In this document: positions 1 through 11,531 of the stretch, one piece after another | How the letters are laid out: the number at the start of each line of letters is the position of its first letter | Numbering within the stretch: the stretch's first letter is position 1 | NCBI RefSeq assembly: GCF_000611645.1 | Contig: NW_014013603.1 | Location: forward strand, 1 to 54,443 | Origin: Monoraphidium neglectum | Lineage: Eukaryota > Chlorophyta > Chlorophyceae > Sphaeropleales > Selenastraceae | DNA length: 54,443 nucleotides | Direction: 5' to 3' | Notes under the pieces: generated by a model | What the model was told of the DNA's origin: nothing | What the model saw: the letters and a program-made list of their open reading frames with translations, nothing else | Database searches by the model: none | Position numbers and translations under genes: made by a program

Positions 1-1768
1 CCGCCACGCCGCTCGCCCTCCTCGCCGCCCAGCGCGCCGAGGCCGCACAGCCCCGTGCCGCCGCGGGCGCCCAGCACGTCGTCGCCGCCGCCGGTGGGGC
101 TGTCGTCCATGGCAGCGGCGGCCGCGGCCGCCTCGGCGCGCTCAGCCTCGGCCTCGGCCATTTCCTCCAGTGCGGCCAGGTCTTTGAGGTTTGGCACCTG
201 CACGTCGATGTCGGCCTTCAGAAGAAGCTGCTGGCTGATCTCCAGCAGCCCCTTGAGCGCGCGCTCGCGCGCGCGGCGCAGCGTGCGGCGCTGGCGAGCG
301 TTGAGGCGCGGGTGGCCGTCCGGGCCGATCTTGGGCTCCGAGTTTTTACGGGCCTTAAAGCGCGCCGCGCTGCTGCGCCAAGGCGATAGGGGTGCGTGCG
401 AAGCGGGTGTCGTGTTTCAGGCCTAACAGAAAGACCCAGCCATGGCGCTACGCACACGTTGGCACGGGCCTGCGCAAAGCGCACCGGCATGCTGCATACA
501 TGCACGCGTCGGCAAGAAGTGAGTCATATCCGCGAGCCTGGCAAGGCCACCTCCAGGGCCACGCATGCATGCATGTGCACCCCCATGCATGCGGCTGCAC
601 GCGTGCGTCACAGCTGCTAGCACGATGCGCGGCCCCACCTGGGGCGCGGCTGCTGCTGCATGAGCTGCACGGGGTCAAACTGGCTACCAAGGGCTCCGAG
701 GTCAGCGCTGTGCGCCACGCGCAGCCGCCCCATCTGCGCCGCAAGCGGCATGCCGCTGACGGCGCTCGCCGTCGCGGCGCTGAGCGCGGCGGCGGCAGCC
801 GCCTGCTGCTGCGCGGCAATTTGCTGCTGCATGTGCTGCTGCTGCTGGTGGTGGTGGTGCTGCTGCACGTGAAGCAGGCTGGCGGCCTGCTGCGCCTGCG
901 CCATTGCGCTCAGTGAGCCTGAAAGGGTGTGGCCCAACAGCCCCGCCCCCGCGGCAGACAGCTGGTGCTCAAGCGCAGCGCGGTGCTCCAGCTGACGCGC
1001 AAACGAATTGGCGGCTGCGGCGTCGCGCAGCGAAGCCTCCAGCGCTGCGGTGGAGCCAAAGCTCTGCAGGTAAGAGGGGGGCACGCCGCTCACGGCACCG
1101 CTGAATGCGCTTGTCAGACTGCTCTGGTGGTGCGCGACCGCGGCCGCGGCGGCCGCGGCGGCCGCATGCTGCGACAGCGCGCCGCTCAGGGAAGGCGGCA
1201 AGCTGCCGTGCCCGCCAGCGCCAGCACCGGCGCTGGCAGCTGCGGCGGCAGCGGCGGCGTAGTAAAATTGAGGCAGCTGTGCCGAGATGTCGCCTGCCCC
1301 TGCGCCAAGGCCTGGCAGGTTGGCATACGCCGCTGCGGCTGCAGCAGCCGCGGCGGCAGCAGCGGCGGACGGCCCTGGTGAGGGTGGCAGCCCGCCCAGT
1401 CCAGAACTGCTGCCGAAAAAGCATGTGTCAGGGGAGGGGCTCGGCACGCCCACAGCGCTGCCGTTGCCCCTCGTGCCGCCGCCGCTGGCACCGCTCGCGG
1501 TGCCATGGCTGCTGCTGAAAGGCGACGCGCTCAGCATGACGCCAGGCGTGAGTGGGCTGCTTGGCAGCCCGACAGGCGAGCTGGGCCGCCCGGGGATCGG
1601 CGCGCTGCTGCGGCCGCCTGCAGAGCTGTTCCGCGCCTCTGAACAGTACTCGGCCGCCGCCAGGGACGATGGGCTCGCAGCGCCGATGGACCCGTAACCC
1701 TGAAGCATGGGCGCCATCATGAACGGAGAATATCCAGCAAGCCCCGCCATCGGAGAGCTGGACCTCAT
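1..1768 (-). CDS. Poly-Ala/poly-Gln-rich regulator-like protein, 3' end outside window
   Basis: I do not recognise the family. Exon 1 runs 1768 to 639 and starts at the first in-frame ATG (MRSSSPMAG); the frame stays open upstream to a non-ATG codon at 1849, so an extra 5' exon is possible. It is low-complexity: Ser/Pro/Gly-rich for about 140 residues, then several poly-Ala runs, a His/Gln-rich stretch (HHHHQQQQH) and more Ala. The donor CAG|GTGGGG at 639 joins in phase 2 to an acceptor at 372. Exon 2 then runs open to the window edge and encodes a basic block (KARKNSEPKIG, then NARQRRTLRRARERA) followed by an acidic Ala/Glu helix. The basic block contains N-x7-R spacing as in bZIP basic regions, but no convincing leucine zipper follows. 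Ala/Gln homopolymers with a basic patch are common in algal transcription regulators; that role is inference only. Confidence 0.55.
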
Positions 1769-3030
1769 GGCGGGCTGGCCGCTGCCTCCATTGTGTTGGG
1801 TGTGCGAGCAACAATCACGACGCCTTGTACGGCCTGCACGGGTTGTCACGAATAAGATTGATTAGATAATATTCTTTTCAGGCCGTCACGGGGCCCGGAG
1901 GACCGCTGCTGGGCTTGAGCCGGGGCAGTGGTGAGTCGGGTGTGGGGTGTGGACCGCCCCCAGCCGCGAAGCGGCAGGTACCCTGTGCTTTGACAGCATG
2001 CTTGAAAGCACATCTTCAGAGCATGAAGGTCCCTTTCCTGGGGTCCCCAGCGGGCGCCACTCGCACGTCCAGTGGGCTCACCGTGTTATGAAGGCCAAAC
2101 TAAGCTAAAGAACGATTTAGTGAATCGTAGCGTGAGCGTCGCCAGGTGATTGACGGCGGCCTGGATCGAAGAACAGGAACGGAAACACAGAGGCGGCAAT
2201 GGACCACTGCAGACATCAAGTCGCAAACCCACGCGACGTCGGTTGTAGCAGTGCTACTGTATTTGATGCGATACCGAGCAACAGCGCTGCTGTGTGCTGG
2301 ATCACAACCGCACGACATCAGTCGAAATGCAGGGCCCGCCTCACACATACCGGCATTCCTACTGTAGCCGCACAAGCGGCACCCCTTGTATTCTGCATCA
2401 TGGCCCCTGAAAGAATTGTGATGGTGCGGCACATGGTCTGGCCATGCAGCATGCAGTACGCTGGCAAGCAGGGCTAGGAAAGGGCAGCACATCTTCAGAA
2501 CCAACGCGCAACCACGAGGCCTTCACGCATGCTGGCCAAAAGCCCAACACCCTGCAAGTCCACTTTGCCGTAAGCTTACAGGAAACAGCACGTGGCTCTC
2601 AAAGCGGTAAGTTCATGGGGTTGTGGGTGCTGTCAGCCAAGTGACGTAAGCAGGGCAGGTTGCAGAGTAGCCCGGCACAGTCCATGATCGCAAATACTGT
2701 GTCATGATATCAATGAAACAGGTTGAAGGTGGGTCAGGCTGCCGCTGCACCATGGGCTAGGACAGTTGTCGGGGGTGGTGTTGCGCTTGTATGGCGCCCC
2801 AATGGAAGTGGCACCAACAACATGTCAAGGTCGTCGAACGGTCACGACCGCCAGTGCATATTATTGATTATGCATGGGCATGAATAGCGAGGGCAGTTCT
2901 TTTGAGGCAAGGAATATCGTGCTTTCAAGCTTCTCTGCAGCCATTGCGGCAGAGTGTGTGTGTGTCCGCACACTGCACGGGACGGCCACGCACGACGCTG
3001 ATGACGTGCAGTATTTCCTTGATGTGATGT
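1769..3030. other. Intergenic stretch, no supported gene
   Basis: Only short open frames without family resemblance, codon bias or coherent splice sites are present, including a 134-codon minus frame at 2100-2504. A TTACA (TGTAA on the minus strand) at 2576-2580 could be the polyadenylation signal of the Lys/Ala-rich gene that ends at 3031. The 5' region of the poly-Ala/poly-Gln gene lies at the left end. Confidence 0.5.
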
Positions 3031-3835
3031 TCAAATCTTCCTCGCGGTGCCCTTGCTAACACGCTTAGACGCCCGCTTGGTGGCGCCTTTTGCCGCTGCC
3101 AGCCGCGCCTTGCCCTTGGCCGCCACCTTCGCCTTGGTTTCAGCGCGCACGACCACTGCCTTGCCATTGGCCTCAGAGACTGCAGCCACCGCGACTGCGG
3201 CCGCCTTGACCTTCTTGGCAGCGGCGGATGTTTTCCTAGAGTTAATCTGAGGCCATAGGTGGAAGACGAGTCGCACGGGCAACGTAGAGGTAAATGATTT
3301 GTAAATGGAGCAAGCAACACCTGCACTACACATTCTTTGCAACTAGGCACGGGGGCATGCGTGCCTGCGAGCTCGACCAGCCCGCCCCACTACGTATTCG
3401 CAGCATCACAGCTGCCTCGCACCTTTTTCTTCACTGCCACGGTGCTGACTGCCGCCTTCTCGCCCTGGTCCACTGCTGCGTTGATAGCTGCGCCAACCTG
3501 TTCGTTGATGTCCGCCACCGTGGGCTGCGCGCCAGACGTGCTTGGTGCCGCGAGGGCCTGCTACGCGAGGTGATCGGCAAAAACGACACAAGAGACAGGT
3601 CCTCACAGGCCGAACGGCGTGTCGGCAACAACTTCGCCGTCGCAGCTTTCAAAGATGAGCATCATTGCACGTCCGCATGCAGTGGATGATCGCCATCCCC
3701 AGCCGCTGAGGCCAACGGCCGAAGCCTCCGCACCCGCTACTCTTTGCTTCCTCGCACCTGTTCCTTGAGAACTGGCGTTGCTGGCTGTTCAACAGGGTCA
3801 GGCGCCGCCGCTGATTTTGAGGCAATTTGCCCCAT
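3031..3835 (-). CDS. Lys/Ala-rich basic protein with N-myristoylation-type start
   Basis: Three exons agree in phase 0: 3835-3758, 3557-3423 and 3246-3031, giving 142 residues. The start was chosen at an ATG in a good context (CTCCATGGGG), giving MGQIASKS. Gly2, Ser6 and Lys7 fit the N-myristoyltransferase consensus M-G-x-x-x-S-K. Residues 10-60 are Ala/Pro/Gln-rich and mildly acidic. The last 75 residues are strongly basic and built from K, A and V (KKVKAAAVAV, KRASKRVSKGTARKI). The composition recalls histone H1 tails, and also myristoylated Ala-rich membrane-binding proteins of the MARCKS type, but no homologous domain is visible. Donors are CAG|GTGCGAG and AAG|GTGCGAG. Alternative: exon 1 may extend upstream through another acceptor near 3890-3915, which would remove the myristoylation start. 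Confidence 0.55.
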
Positions 3836-5033
3836 GGAGCCGGCTTGCGGACGCTTTTGAAATCCCACAATCTGCGTGCTCCCGCCTTCTGCCCCGCTGC
3901 CGCCTGGATTGCGCTGCGTGCAGCCCGTGAATAAGCAACAGGTTGATGACCGCACTTGTGAGTAACTGAGCAGGACTGTGACCGGCATGCACCACCAAAG
4001 GGGCCGACGGTGGCTGCAGCCGTAGCGTCTCCTTGTCCTAGCAACACTGCGCCCGACCGCCCCATCTCTCTCCAGCATTCCCGCTCTCTGACATTCCAAA
4101 ATAAACGCTGCTCTTTCATAAGCATTGTACCGGTGTTTGGGCACGGCTTGAACACTCACGGGGCGTTTCTGCCGGCCGATCCACCTGGGCCCCCTGGTAC
4201 GTGGTTCAGGCGAGCACTAGTCTGGTCGGTAGATGGCACACACCTGATTTGCAGCTTCACGCTGGGTCCTGTGGTGTCCGCAGGCTGTGGTGGAAACCGC
4301 GCGCGGCCTACAGTATCCTGCTCACTTCACCAGGAAAAGGTCACGAAACCGAACCAACCACAGAGAATAACAGGCAAGTCAAAAGGGCAGGCTTTCGGAC
4401 GGCCTCGTACTCCGCCTCAATGACGGAGTGCCGCTGCCAGCTGGATGACTGGGCCGGCCATCTCAAGGTGGCCGGTCTGACTTGCGTTATTCATAGCGCC
4501 ACGCAGCAAAAAGGTTCGAATATCAATCATTAACGGTGGGAGCCAGGGATGGGCTCTGGCACACTCGGCCGGAGTGCCATGGGGGCAGCGACGCGGATTC
4601 CCGCCACCCACACAAGTGCAGCTCTGCAGCATGTAAGTAGTGGACACAGGATGCAGCAAATATGCTTTTGTGATGTACAAGTGGGTTTAACCTCAACTCG
4701 AGCATGCCCGGTCAACCTTAGTCAAACTAGCACTGCAGGCATTTGTCCTGCTGCGTAAAAGCCGACCTCCTCATTATCCGGGCAGTCAACCTGCCTTGCA
4801 CCCCGACCCGCCCCCCGTCCCGGTCAGCTGCGCGACAGTTACAGGGACGGCCCCTTCCCCAAAGGCTCACGCCTCGCGTTCGCAGCCCGGCCGCCGAAGC
4901 CCTCTCAGACCCTGCCGACGCAAGCAAATGCCCGACGTGATGTGTACTTGCGCCCCCCGCCTGCCGGCCCCTGCGCTCTGCCGTCAGCGCTCACTCCCCC
5001 CCTCCCCCGCCGCTTGATGTTGTCTGCGCGGCA
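3836..5033. other. Intergenic stretch, no supported gene
   Basis: No exon-like frame with matching splice sites was found on either strand. It holds the presumed 5' region of the Lys/Ala-rich gene and the 3' UTR of the coiled-coil gene. A TTACA at 4839-4843 (TGTAA on the minus strand, about 190 bases past the coiled-coil stop codon) is a plausible polyadenylation signal. Confidence 0.45.
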
Positions 5034-7796
5034 TCACGTTACAACAGCACCAGCCCGGCCCAGCCGCTCCTGCAGCAGCGCTTTGGCAGCTGCCACCTGC
5101 TCTCTGAGCCGTGCCCCATCGTTATGCAATCGATGCTTCAGGTCCGCAAATTCCCTGCGACACACATCTGCGTCCTGCGGCCCTACCGCCTGTCCCACTG
5201 CTGCTGCATTGCCACGTGCACCGTGGCCCGCCGCAAACTCTGCCGCGTTGGGCGGTGTGGCCCGCGCGGCCGCTGCAAATGAGTGCGAACCAGCCGCACT
5301 GCTGGCACGTGCAGTAGAACAGTGCGGTTCCCGTCGGTGTGACGACGACGCTCCGCTGAGGCGTTCTAGTAGAACCCCGACGTCCCCGATTGCTTGCTGT
5401 TGGGGGGCAGTAGTTGGCATAGACTTCGGTGAGGGCGGGTGCAGTGTTCCGCAGCTGCCAGGCGGTCTCTGCCCTCCGCGTAGCACAGCGCGAGCCGACC
5501 CAATTAATGCGCCCAAATTTGTGAGCCCGGATTGGCATGCCGGACCAGATGCATGCCCCCTCACACCTCGTCGTCCCGCCGGGGCGGCCGCCCAAACGCG
5601 GTGTCGCGCACGGCCAGCAGCAGCGCCTCCATCTCCTCCTGTGAGCGAGCGATCAGGAGGTGACGCTTGGGGATTCCAGATTGACGCTTAATATCGGATT
5701 GGCTATAAAGGGCAGGGAATGGCAGTCATGCACCAAGCTGCTGTATGCAGATGCAAATTTGTAACGCGACGAGTCAACCAAGTGGCAGCGCAGAGGCGTT
5801 TGCGTTGACAACTGCCGCACCACTCGGGCCCCACGCACCCGCGAGCGCAGCTCGGCCCTGAGCCAGCGCTCGCACGCCTTGCGCACGCCTCGCTCTGCGC
5901 GCAGCCGCCGCCGCAGCTCCCCCACCTCAAGCTCCTGCAGCAACATGGGCCCTGATATGTCAGGGACCGGGCCCGACGCCACAAAGAGCGGAGCGTGCGC
6001 TTCTGGACAAGCATCGTCAGCCACTGTGACGGCACAGCTGCGAGAGCGGGCCGTGCTGCTCAATTGATCGGGCGCCTGGCTGGTGGTGCTTTGTTTGGCA
6101 GTGTTCCTGCTGCCCCACCTTGGCCTCCTTGAGAAAAGCCATCTGAGCGCGCGCCTCGTCCAGCGCGACCTCGAGATCTCTCCGAGCCTCGGACTCTGCA
6201 TGGCACTGCAGGTCGCAGGCAACCCAGCGCTTTGATTCACAAAGCCTGCTTTGACAAGCCAGCGTCATGCGACGCACACACGCAGCGGCACAGCCCCGGC
6301 GGGTTTGCTGCAACAGCGGGTGCTGAACGCTGCCGGCGCACCTGGCCCGCCGTGCTGGCCGCTTGCGCGCGCGCCGCCCTGCCTTCCGCGTCGGCCGCGT
6401 CCAGCTCCCGCTTCAGCTCCTGCACCTCGAGCTGGACCAGCTCCTAAGGCAGATGTCGGGGGCAATGAGGGGTTGAAAGTTGGCTTCCGGCGCAGTTTAA
6501 AGCGCAGCACACGGTGCGAGTGCTGAAATTGACCCGCAGTGCTCCTCACGGGGTGGGAGGTAAAGAGGCACACACCTGCCCAAGAGGGGCTGACTCCTCA
6601 GCGTCGCGTGCGCAGACGACTTGGCACCTCCGCGACCCACCTTGTCACGTCGCTCTCGCTGAGCCGCCGACTGCGCCTGCGCCAACTCGCGCCCCTGTGC
6701 TTGCAGGCTCGCGCCCAGCGCCTGTGCCTGCGCCGCCGCTTCGGACTCCAACCGGCTTGCTGCTGCGTCGCTGTCACTCAGGCGTCTCTCCAGCTCGTCC
6801 CTTTCTGCACGCAGCGCCAGAACTTCAGCGCGCAGCTTACCCACCTGTCAAAGATGTTTCCAGCGCAGCGCTTGGCGCACACAGCGGGCATCGCAAGCTG
6901 TCACCTATTAGCGCAAACGCCATGCTGCTGCTATACCATGTGTTTTTACAAGTCACCTGCTACGCAGATTATTTGCTGCGCATTTACGGCAGGCTGCAGC
7001 GCCCAGCCAGGCTTCTCACCTCAGACTCGCTGCGGCACGCGCTGCTCTCCGCTGCGGCCAGCTTCTGCTCATAGCCCTGGCGCAGCGCCACTGCCTGATC
7101 GCGCATCGACTCAATGGTGTGCTCTTTGGCAGCCACGAGTCGCTGCAGCTCGTACACCTGCGGTGGCGGCCCCATAATGGCTGGGGCTGAGTGATGAGGG
7201 CTTGCGACTCTTTGCCAGGTGCGCGCCAGCTGGTTGAACGAGGGTGACATGCGAGCATCTGCAACGTTGACATTGCGAGAAAAGGGATTTCGGGCAAAAA
7301 AAACACCTGAACTATCTAAAACCTGCGTTGCACAGCTTGCCATGCATCAACGGCATGCACTCGCTGTCGAGCTCACCTCCTGCTCCTTGCGCCGCAACAT
7401 GCTGCGCTGCACCTCATGCGTCCGGCTGGCCGCAGCGTCGACCTCCTCCTCCGCCGCCTCGATTGCGCGTCCGAGCCGATCTGCAGTCCTTGGACGCAGC
7501 TATGCGGCGACACACGCACGGCGACGCGGGTCGGGCAGCTCAGGTGCATTGGCTGCAAGCACCAGCGATGTCACTGACGGGCATGGTTTTGCATCAATAC
7601 GCAGGTGTTGTGCAGGGCGGCGACAGCCCAGCCGCACCTCTGCACTGCCAGAGGTACGCCCGTATGTACCAATCCGCTCGTCACCGTCACCAAGCAACGG
7701 AGCGTGAATCGGGGAGCCCTCCGTGAACACAATGGGCTTTGCAAGGATGGCCCGCAGGGCGTCCAGCTCCTGCAGGACACCCTTCGCCGTAGTCAT
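5034..7796 (-). CDS. Coiled-coil protein, nine exons, about 430 aa
   Basis: Family not recognised. Exons: 7796-7670, 7480-7377, 7157-7020, 6844-6641, 6443-6342, 6205-6119, 5934-5839, 5638-5567 and 5396-5034. All junction phases agree and the total is 430 codons plus stop. The start is an ATG in an AAAATGACT context. After residue 40 the protein is nearly continuous heptad-type coiled coil (RLGRAIEAAEEEVDAAASR, VYELQRLVAAKEHTIESM, KLRAEVLALRAERDELERRL). A distinctive conserved-looking block sits near residues 265-310 (RKACERWLRAELRSREEME, then LLLAVRDTAFGRPPR). The Ala-rich tail ends in a short coiled coil (EFADLKHRL). Such proteins in algae are often basal-body, flagellar or vesicle-tether components, but nothing here decides between these. 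The first intron donor is GTACAT; the others are GTGAG, GTGGG or GTGCG. Confidence 0.75.
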
Positions 7797-9273
7797 TTTC
7801 AACAGATAACGCGTAAGAAATGACGTACAAGCACACCGCAAGGTGAAGGCTAGGTAGATCAGGTTTGAATCCCAAGTTGACTGCAATCACTTGCGCGCGC
7901 TGCAGGGACCTGAACAACGCCCGCCTGTGACATAGACCGCGCAGCGCCGCACCAGGCATTTAGCCCCAGGGCAGCCAAGCCACTGCGATGACTGCGATGA
8001 CATGCACAGCAGCTGGCTTGCTGCTGCCGATGCGCTCTGGCTCATCCGCCGCGCTGAAATTGTTCCTGCCACGCTGGCGCTCATGAGCCGCTCTGCTGTA
8101 GGTCAGCGGCACCGGCAGGCTGGTTCGACTGAGCAGACTGTGTCCAAGTTCCGACAGCTTTGTTGTCAAGCCACTTGTACCTCGTGTTTACCGCCGTCAT
8201 TACACAAACACTGACAGTAACACTCACATTGGATATGCTTGTGCCTGAGTGCTCACGTCCTACATTTACGTGTGGTCTGCATAGCCAACAAACGCAAGCT
8301 TGTTCACGCCATTGCCTGATCACCTGCCTGCCTGTGACCACGTGTGTGGCAGGGTGCCTGTGAGGCGAACTGCAGGCGCTTGTCGTGATTACCGTTGCAT
8401 GGAAGCAACAGCAACATTATCAGAAAAAATGACAATGACACTTGGCAGCCTGGTGTGGTTGGCAGGCGGGGAGGGGGTGTTCCTACATCACCTCGTTTCA
8501 ACTTGTTGCGTGTGCCCCAGGGTGTTCCTACATCACCTCGCTTCAACTTGTTGCGTGTGCCCCAAACACAACAGCTTTGCAAGACTGCAATTCCCATCCT
8601 CTGTTCGAAAACAGGGCCCTGAACAGAATGCCCTGGAGGACAAACCACCATGACATTGGGCAATGGAGCCCCTCAGGTACGGTACCACATGGTCAGCACA
8701 TGGGAAGCAGCTGGAGGTGGAGCTTCCGCCTTGCTTGCACAAAAACGTCCCAACCCCCAGCGCCAGTACATGGCCTGCTTGAATTGGAGGCCTCGCACCG
8801 CAAGGTTGTTTCCTTTTTGTTCTCTTGGCCCAGGCGCCACCAGCACTGCACCAGATCTCGACAGGCTCCAGGTGTCCAGGAACGCCAGGCTCTAGTCGCG
8901 CACGGCTCCTGGCGTGTGAGAGGAAGACTCGTGACTGAGGGCCTATCTTTGCACCAGTTGGGAGTGGTCGCGGCAGGGGCTTCCCTGCACTGAAGGTGAG
9001 CGTTGGGCGTTTGCATAGGCTTGATTTGGAGTCGATGAATTGACACATAAGTGCTGGTCTGCAACGTCGCGTAGGCCAGCCGTACAGCGGCATGCACCCG
9101 TCTCGGCGCGTGCTGCAGTGCCTGTGCTGGCGAAGCTCCTCCGCCCACCCACCACCTAAATCAGGCTGCCTCGCACCCCTCCCCGTTGAGCCCACAGCGA
9201 CCAGCGCCGGCACCAGTGGTAGCGCTTGCAGCGGCGGCAGCAGCAGCGCCGAGCCACCCGGGCAGCAGCGGCC
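7797..9273. other. Intergenic stretch, no supported gene
   Basis: This lies between the divergent coiled-coil gene (-) and the complex I subunit gene (+). Open frames here, including a 334-codon minus frame antisense to the complex I gene, show no recognisable domain. It contains a 45-bp tandem duplication at 8476-8565. Confidence 0.45.
8476..8565. repeat. 45-bp direct tandem duplication, two copies
   Basis: Copy 1 is 8476-8520 and copy 2 is 8521-8565. Both begin GGTGTTCCTACATCACCTCG and end in GTGTGCCCCA; they differ by one internal T/C and the final G/A. It lies in non-coding DNA. Confidence 0.9.
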
Positions 9274-9465
9274 ATGGCGTGGCAGACGCTGCCCGGCATC
9301 ATCGCCATGGTCGGCTGCCTGACGGTGGGCGGCCTGATCCGCGGGTTTGCAGCTGACGTGTACTACGGGAAGCCCAAGCCGCACAACCTGGACTTCTTTA
9401 CGCGCCTGTTGCTGCACCGGGATCTTGAAATCCTGGAGGAGCGCAAAGCAGCCAAGCAGCAGTAG
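9274..9465 (+). CDS. NDUFA1: NADH dehydrogenase (complex I) MWFE/NDUFA1-type subunit
   Basis: Single-exon 63-residue protein starting at a near-ideal gccATGG. It fits the mitochondrial complex I MWFE subunit, a small accessory protein anchored in the inner membrane by one N-terminal helix and needed for assembly of the membrane arm. The features seen are a short aromatic N-terminus (MAWQTLPG), one hydrophobic segment at residues 5-26 (IIAMVGCLTVGGLIRGF), then a Tyr/Lys/His-rich loop with YYGKPKPH, resembling the plant YHGRPKH. The basic/acidic tail ends RDLEILEERKAAKQQ. The usual family length is about 65-70 residues. An upstream in-frame ATG at 9226 would add 16 Arg/Gln-rich residues and is less likely. 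A TGTAA polyadenylation signal lies at 9699-9703. The assignment rests on hydropathy, length and motif resemblance. Confidence 0.75.
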   Translation: MAWQTLPGIIAMVGCLTVGGLIRGFAADVYYGKPKPHNLDFFTRLLLHRDLEILEERKAAKQQ

Positions 9466-11531
9466 GATGTGCAGCCTCACGGCGCAGCGGCGCGCTAGCT
9501 CGGCCGGCGGCGGGCGCGCGAGCGCGTTTGAGGCCATGCGGTCGTGCCCCTGCAGCGGCGGGGCTGCTAGGTGCAGCCCGCCACCGGGACAGCGTTGCGG
9601 GGGGCAGTGCGGGGCTGCCTGTCGCTGATTGGAGCGAGCAGGCTTGCAGCCCTAGACCACTTTTGGCGTGGCGTATGTTGTTTGCACTTGGGCACTGCTG
9701 TAACAAGAAAGGATGAACACCGAAATCATGCTGGCAGCGGTTTGTGACGCACGCGCACGCCTCGGCCAGGTTGTCATCCGTGCCTCGTCAGTGTCCCTGA
9801 AGAACCTCACCGATAACAGCGAGCTTGCTCAGGCGCGTGTTGCAGTGATTGTCAGTGCTCAGCATGCAAACATTCTTGAACATTTTTGAAGAGCAGCCCT
9901 TTGCAGCCAGGGCGATTGCCCTGCTTATGAGCACAACATTTAGGTGTGCTGGGGTCGGTAGTTCGTGTTACACCGGGCACGCTGGTGCCCATGACATGCC
10001 AGACGACAATTCCTGCACAGGGTGCGGCCAACAAGTGTTGCTTAGTAGGTGGGGTTGGCAGCCTGCATGCGGGGGCTTTGCGCACATCCTTGGCTGCTGG
10101 ACGAGGGGCTGCTGCATACGAGAGCACCAAAGCGCCAAGCGCTAGCACGAGCGAACCTCACCGAGAGGCCTTCAAAAGGACTTGAGCACACCTGCTGCTC
10201 CACCCTGCCCCTGCACCTATGAGGTAAAAAAAGAGAAACTGGGTACTGTAGAAGCAACTGGCCACGTTGAGCATACAAGTGCGGTGACACGGGGCTTCCA
10301 AGCAGGCCCCTCATCAGTTTGTTTCATAATTCTGATCTTTAACCCGCCCCTCTCACCGGAAGAAGTCATGACAGGTGGTAGTTGAGTAAAGCACCTCGAT
10401 TGTACTGCTATTTGCCGCCACCCACACACCACTGTTGCCGCCCCAGAGGCCGCCCCTGCCGCCGCGCAACACACGGAAATCGCTCAGCAGCGGTGCTGGC
10501 ACAGCTGCAGCTGCACCGTCCGCAGGCAGCCTGAACACGGGTCATGCAACGGCAGGAGTAGGTCAGTGGATGAGTTAATGGAGCTTTGCCCTGCAGTCCC
10601 TCACGTACTTATCAGCACGCCATGAAAGTTTTGGCAGCAGCGGTGACTTCTTACAACACAAGCTTCTGAGTGCAAACGCATCACACAAAGGCAATAGTCG
10701 GTAGGTGGATCGTCACTGCCATGTGGGACTGGGACCCACATGGATGTGAAATCAAACGCCGTGTAGCAAGCCCCGGGGTAACAGCCAGAGAGCTGTACAC
10801 GGCAGTCCAACTCTGCAGAGTTGTCGCGACGCAAGTCGGGGTGCTGCGTGGCAGGGACCATCGGGACGGAGTGCTGGGAGCGTGCAAACAGTGCTTAGTT
10901 ACATGCAAGACGAGCATGAATCTGTGCCTGTCCGAGTGTATCACCAACCTCCAAATGTCATGAGCAAGCCACCCCGCGCGGCTGGCGTCCTGCTGCCATA
11001 CACGCTCCGCAGCCTGCACCTGTCCGGCTCCGCTGCAAGGGAGCACGGCGCAACGGCAAACCTGCACTGGCACGAACGCTGAGCGTCACTGCAGGGAAGG
11101 GCAGAACTTTGCATTGTGTGGAATCTAGGTCCCTCGCCTGTTGGGGAATGCGCTCGTCATAGCCAGCACAGGCGCCGTGCACGCTATGAGCGCTGCAAGG
11201 CGGCAAGCGTTGACCGCGGCGCTAGACCGCCGTATAAGCGCACGCCTAGTTGCTCGGGCTGCATACATCGGACGCGTAGGGACAAAAATCGTGTTTATGT
11301 GCATGCACCGCTCCTAAATACTGTACTGGCAGCTTGAGCAGTGCTCGAGGAGATGATCTCAGTGCGCGTGCACGCGAGCGCAGGGGATACCTTTCATTCA
11401 AGAAAATCGTTCACGCGCGTTCGGGATTTGTTTTCCAAATGCAGTTGATCTGGGCCCTGAAGTGACGCACCGCACCACGGTCGCCCTCGTGTCCAACACA
11501 GCTTATAAGCTAACCCACGTACAGATAAAAG
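9466..11531. other. 2-kb stretch with no supported gene
   Basis: I see no coherent gene. The best candidate is a minus-strand frame around 10530-10400 whose translation contains LLSDFRVLRGGRGG and WVAANSSTIE, followed by a possible GTGCTT donor. It could be an isolated exon, but no partner exon was found. The remainder is lower-complexity DNA with short frames in all phases. The left part carries the 3' UTR of the complex I gene and the right part the 5' region of the WW-domain gene. Confidence 0.4.
9699..9703 (+). terminator. TGTAA polyadenylation signal of the MWFE gene
   Basis: TGTAA is the dominant green-algal polyadenylation signal. This copy lies 234 bases past the stop codon, with no intervening gene. 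Confidence 0.55.

Noticed and set aside
1..372. bZIP DNA-binding domain in the leftmost exon
   Set aside because: The N-x7-R spacing is present, but the following leucines do not form a heptad zipper and acidic Ala-rich sequence follows, so it was kept only as a remark.
617..1849. Plus-strand open frames rich in Gln/Cys/Arg opposite the poly-Ala/poly-Gln gene
   Set aside because: They are reverse-strand shadows of triplet repeats. The minus frame has the coherent Ala/Gln pattern and a splice to the next exon.
2100..2504. 134-codon minus frame with a hydrophobic Cys-rich start
   Set aside because: No ATG context, splice partner or homology; composition is unlike the GC-rich coding exons nearby.
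8533..9537. 334-codon open frame on the minus strand
   Set aside because: It is antisense to the complex I MWFE gene, lacks any domain or consistent composition, and is explained by high GC content leaving few stop codons.
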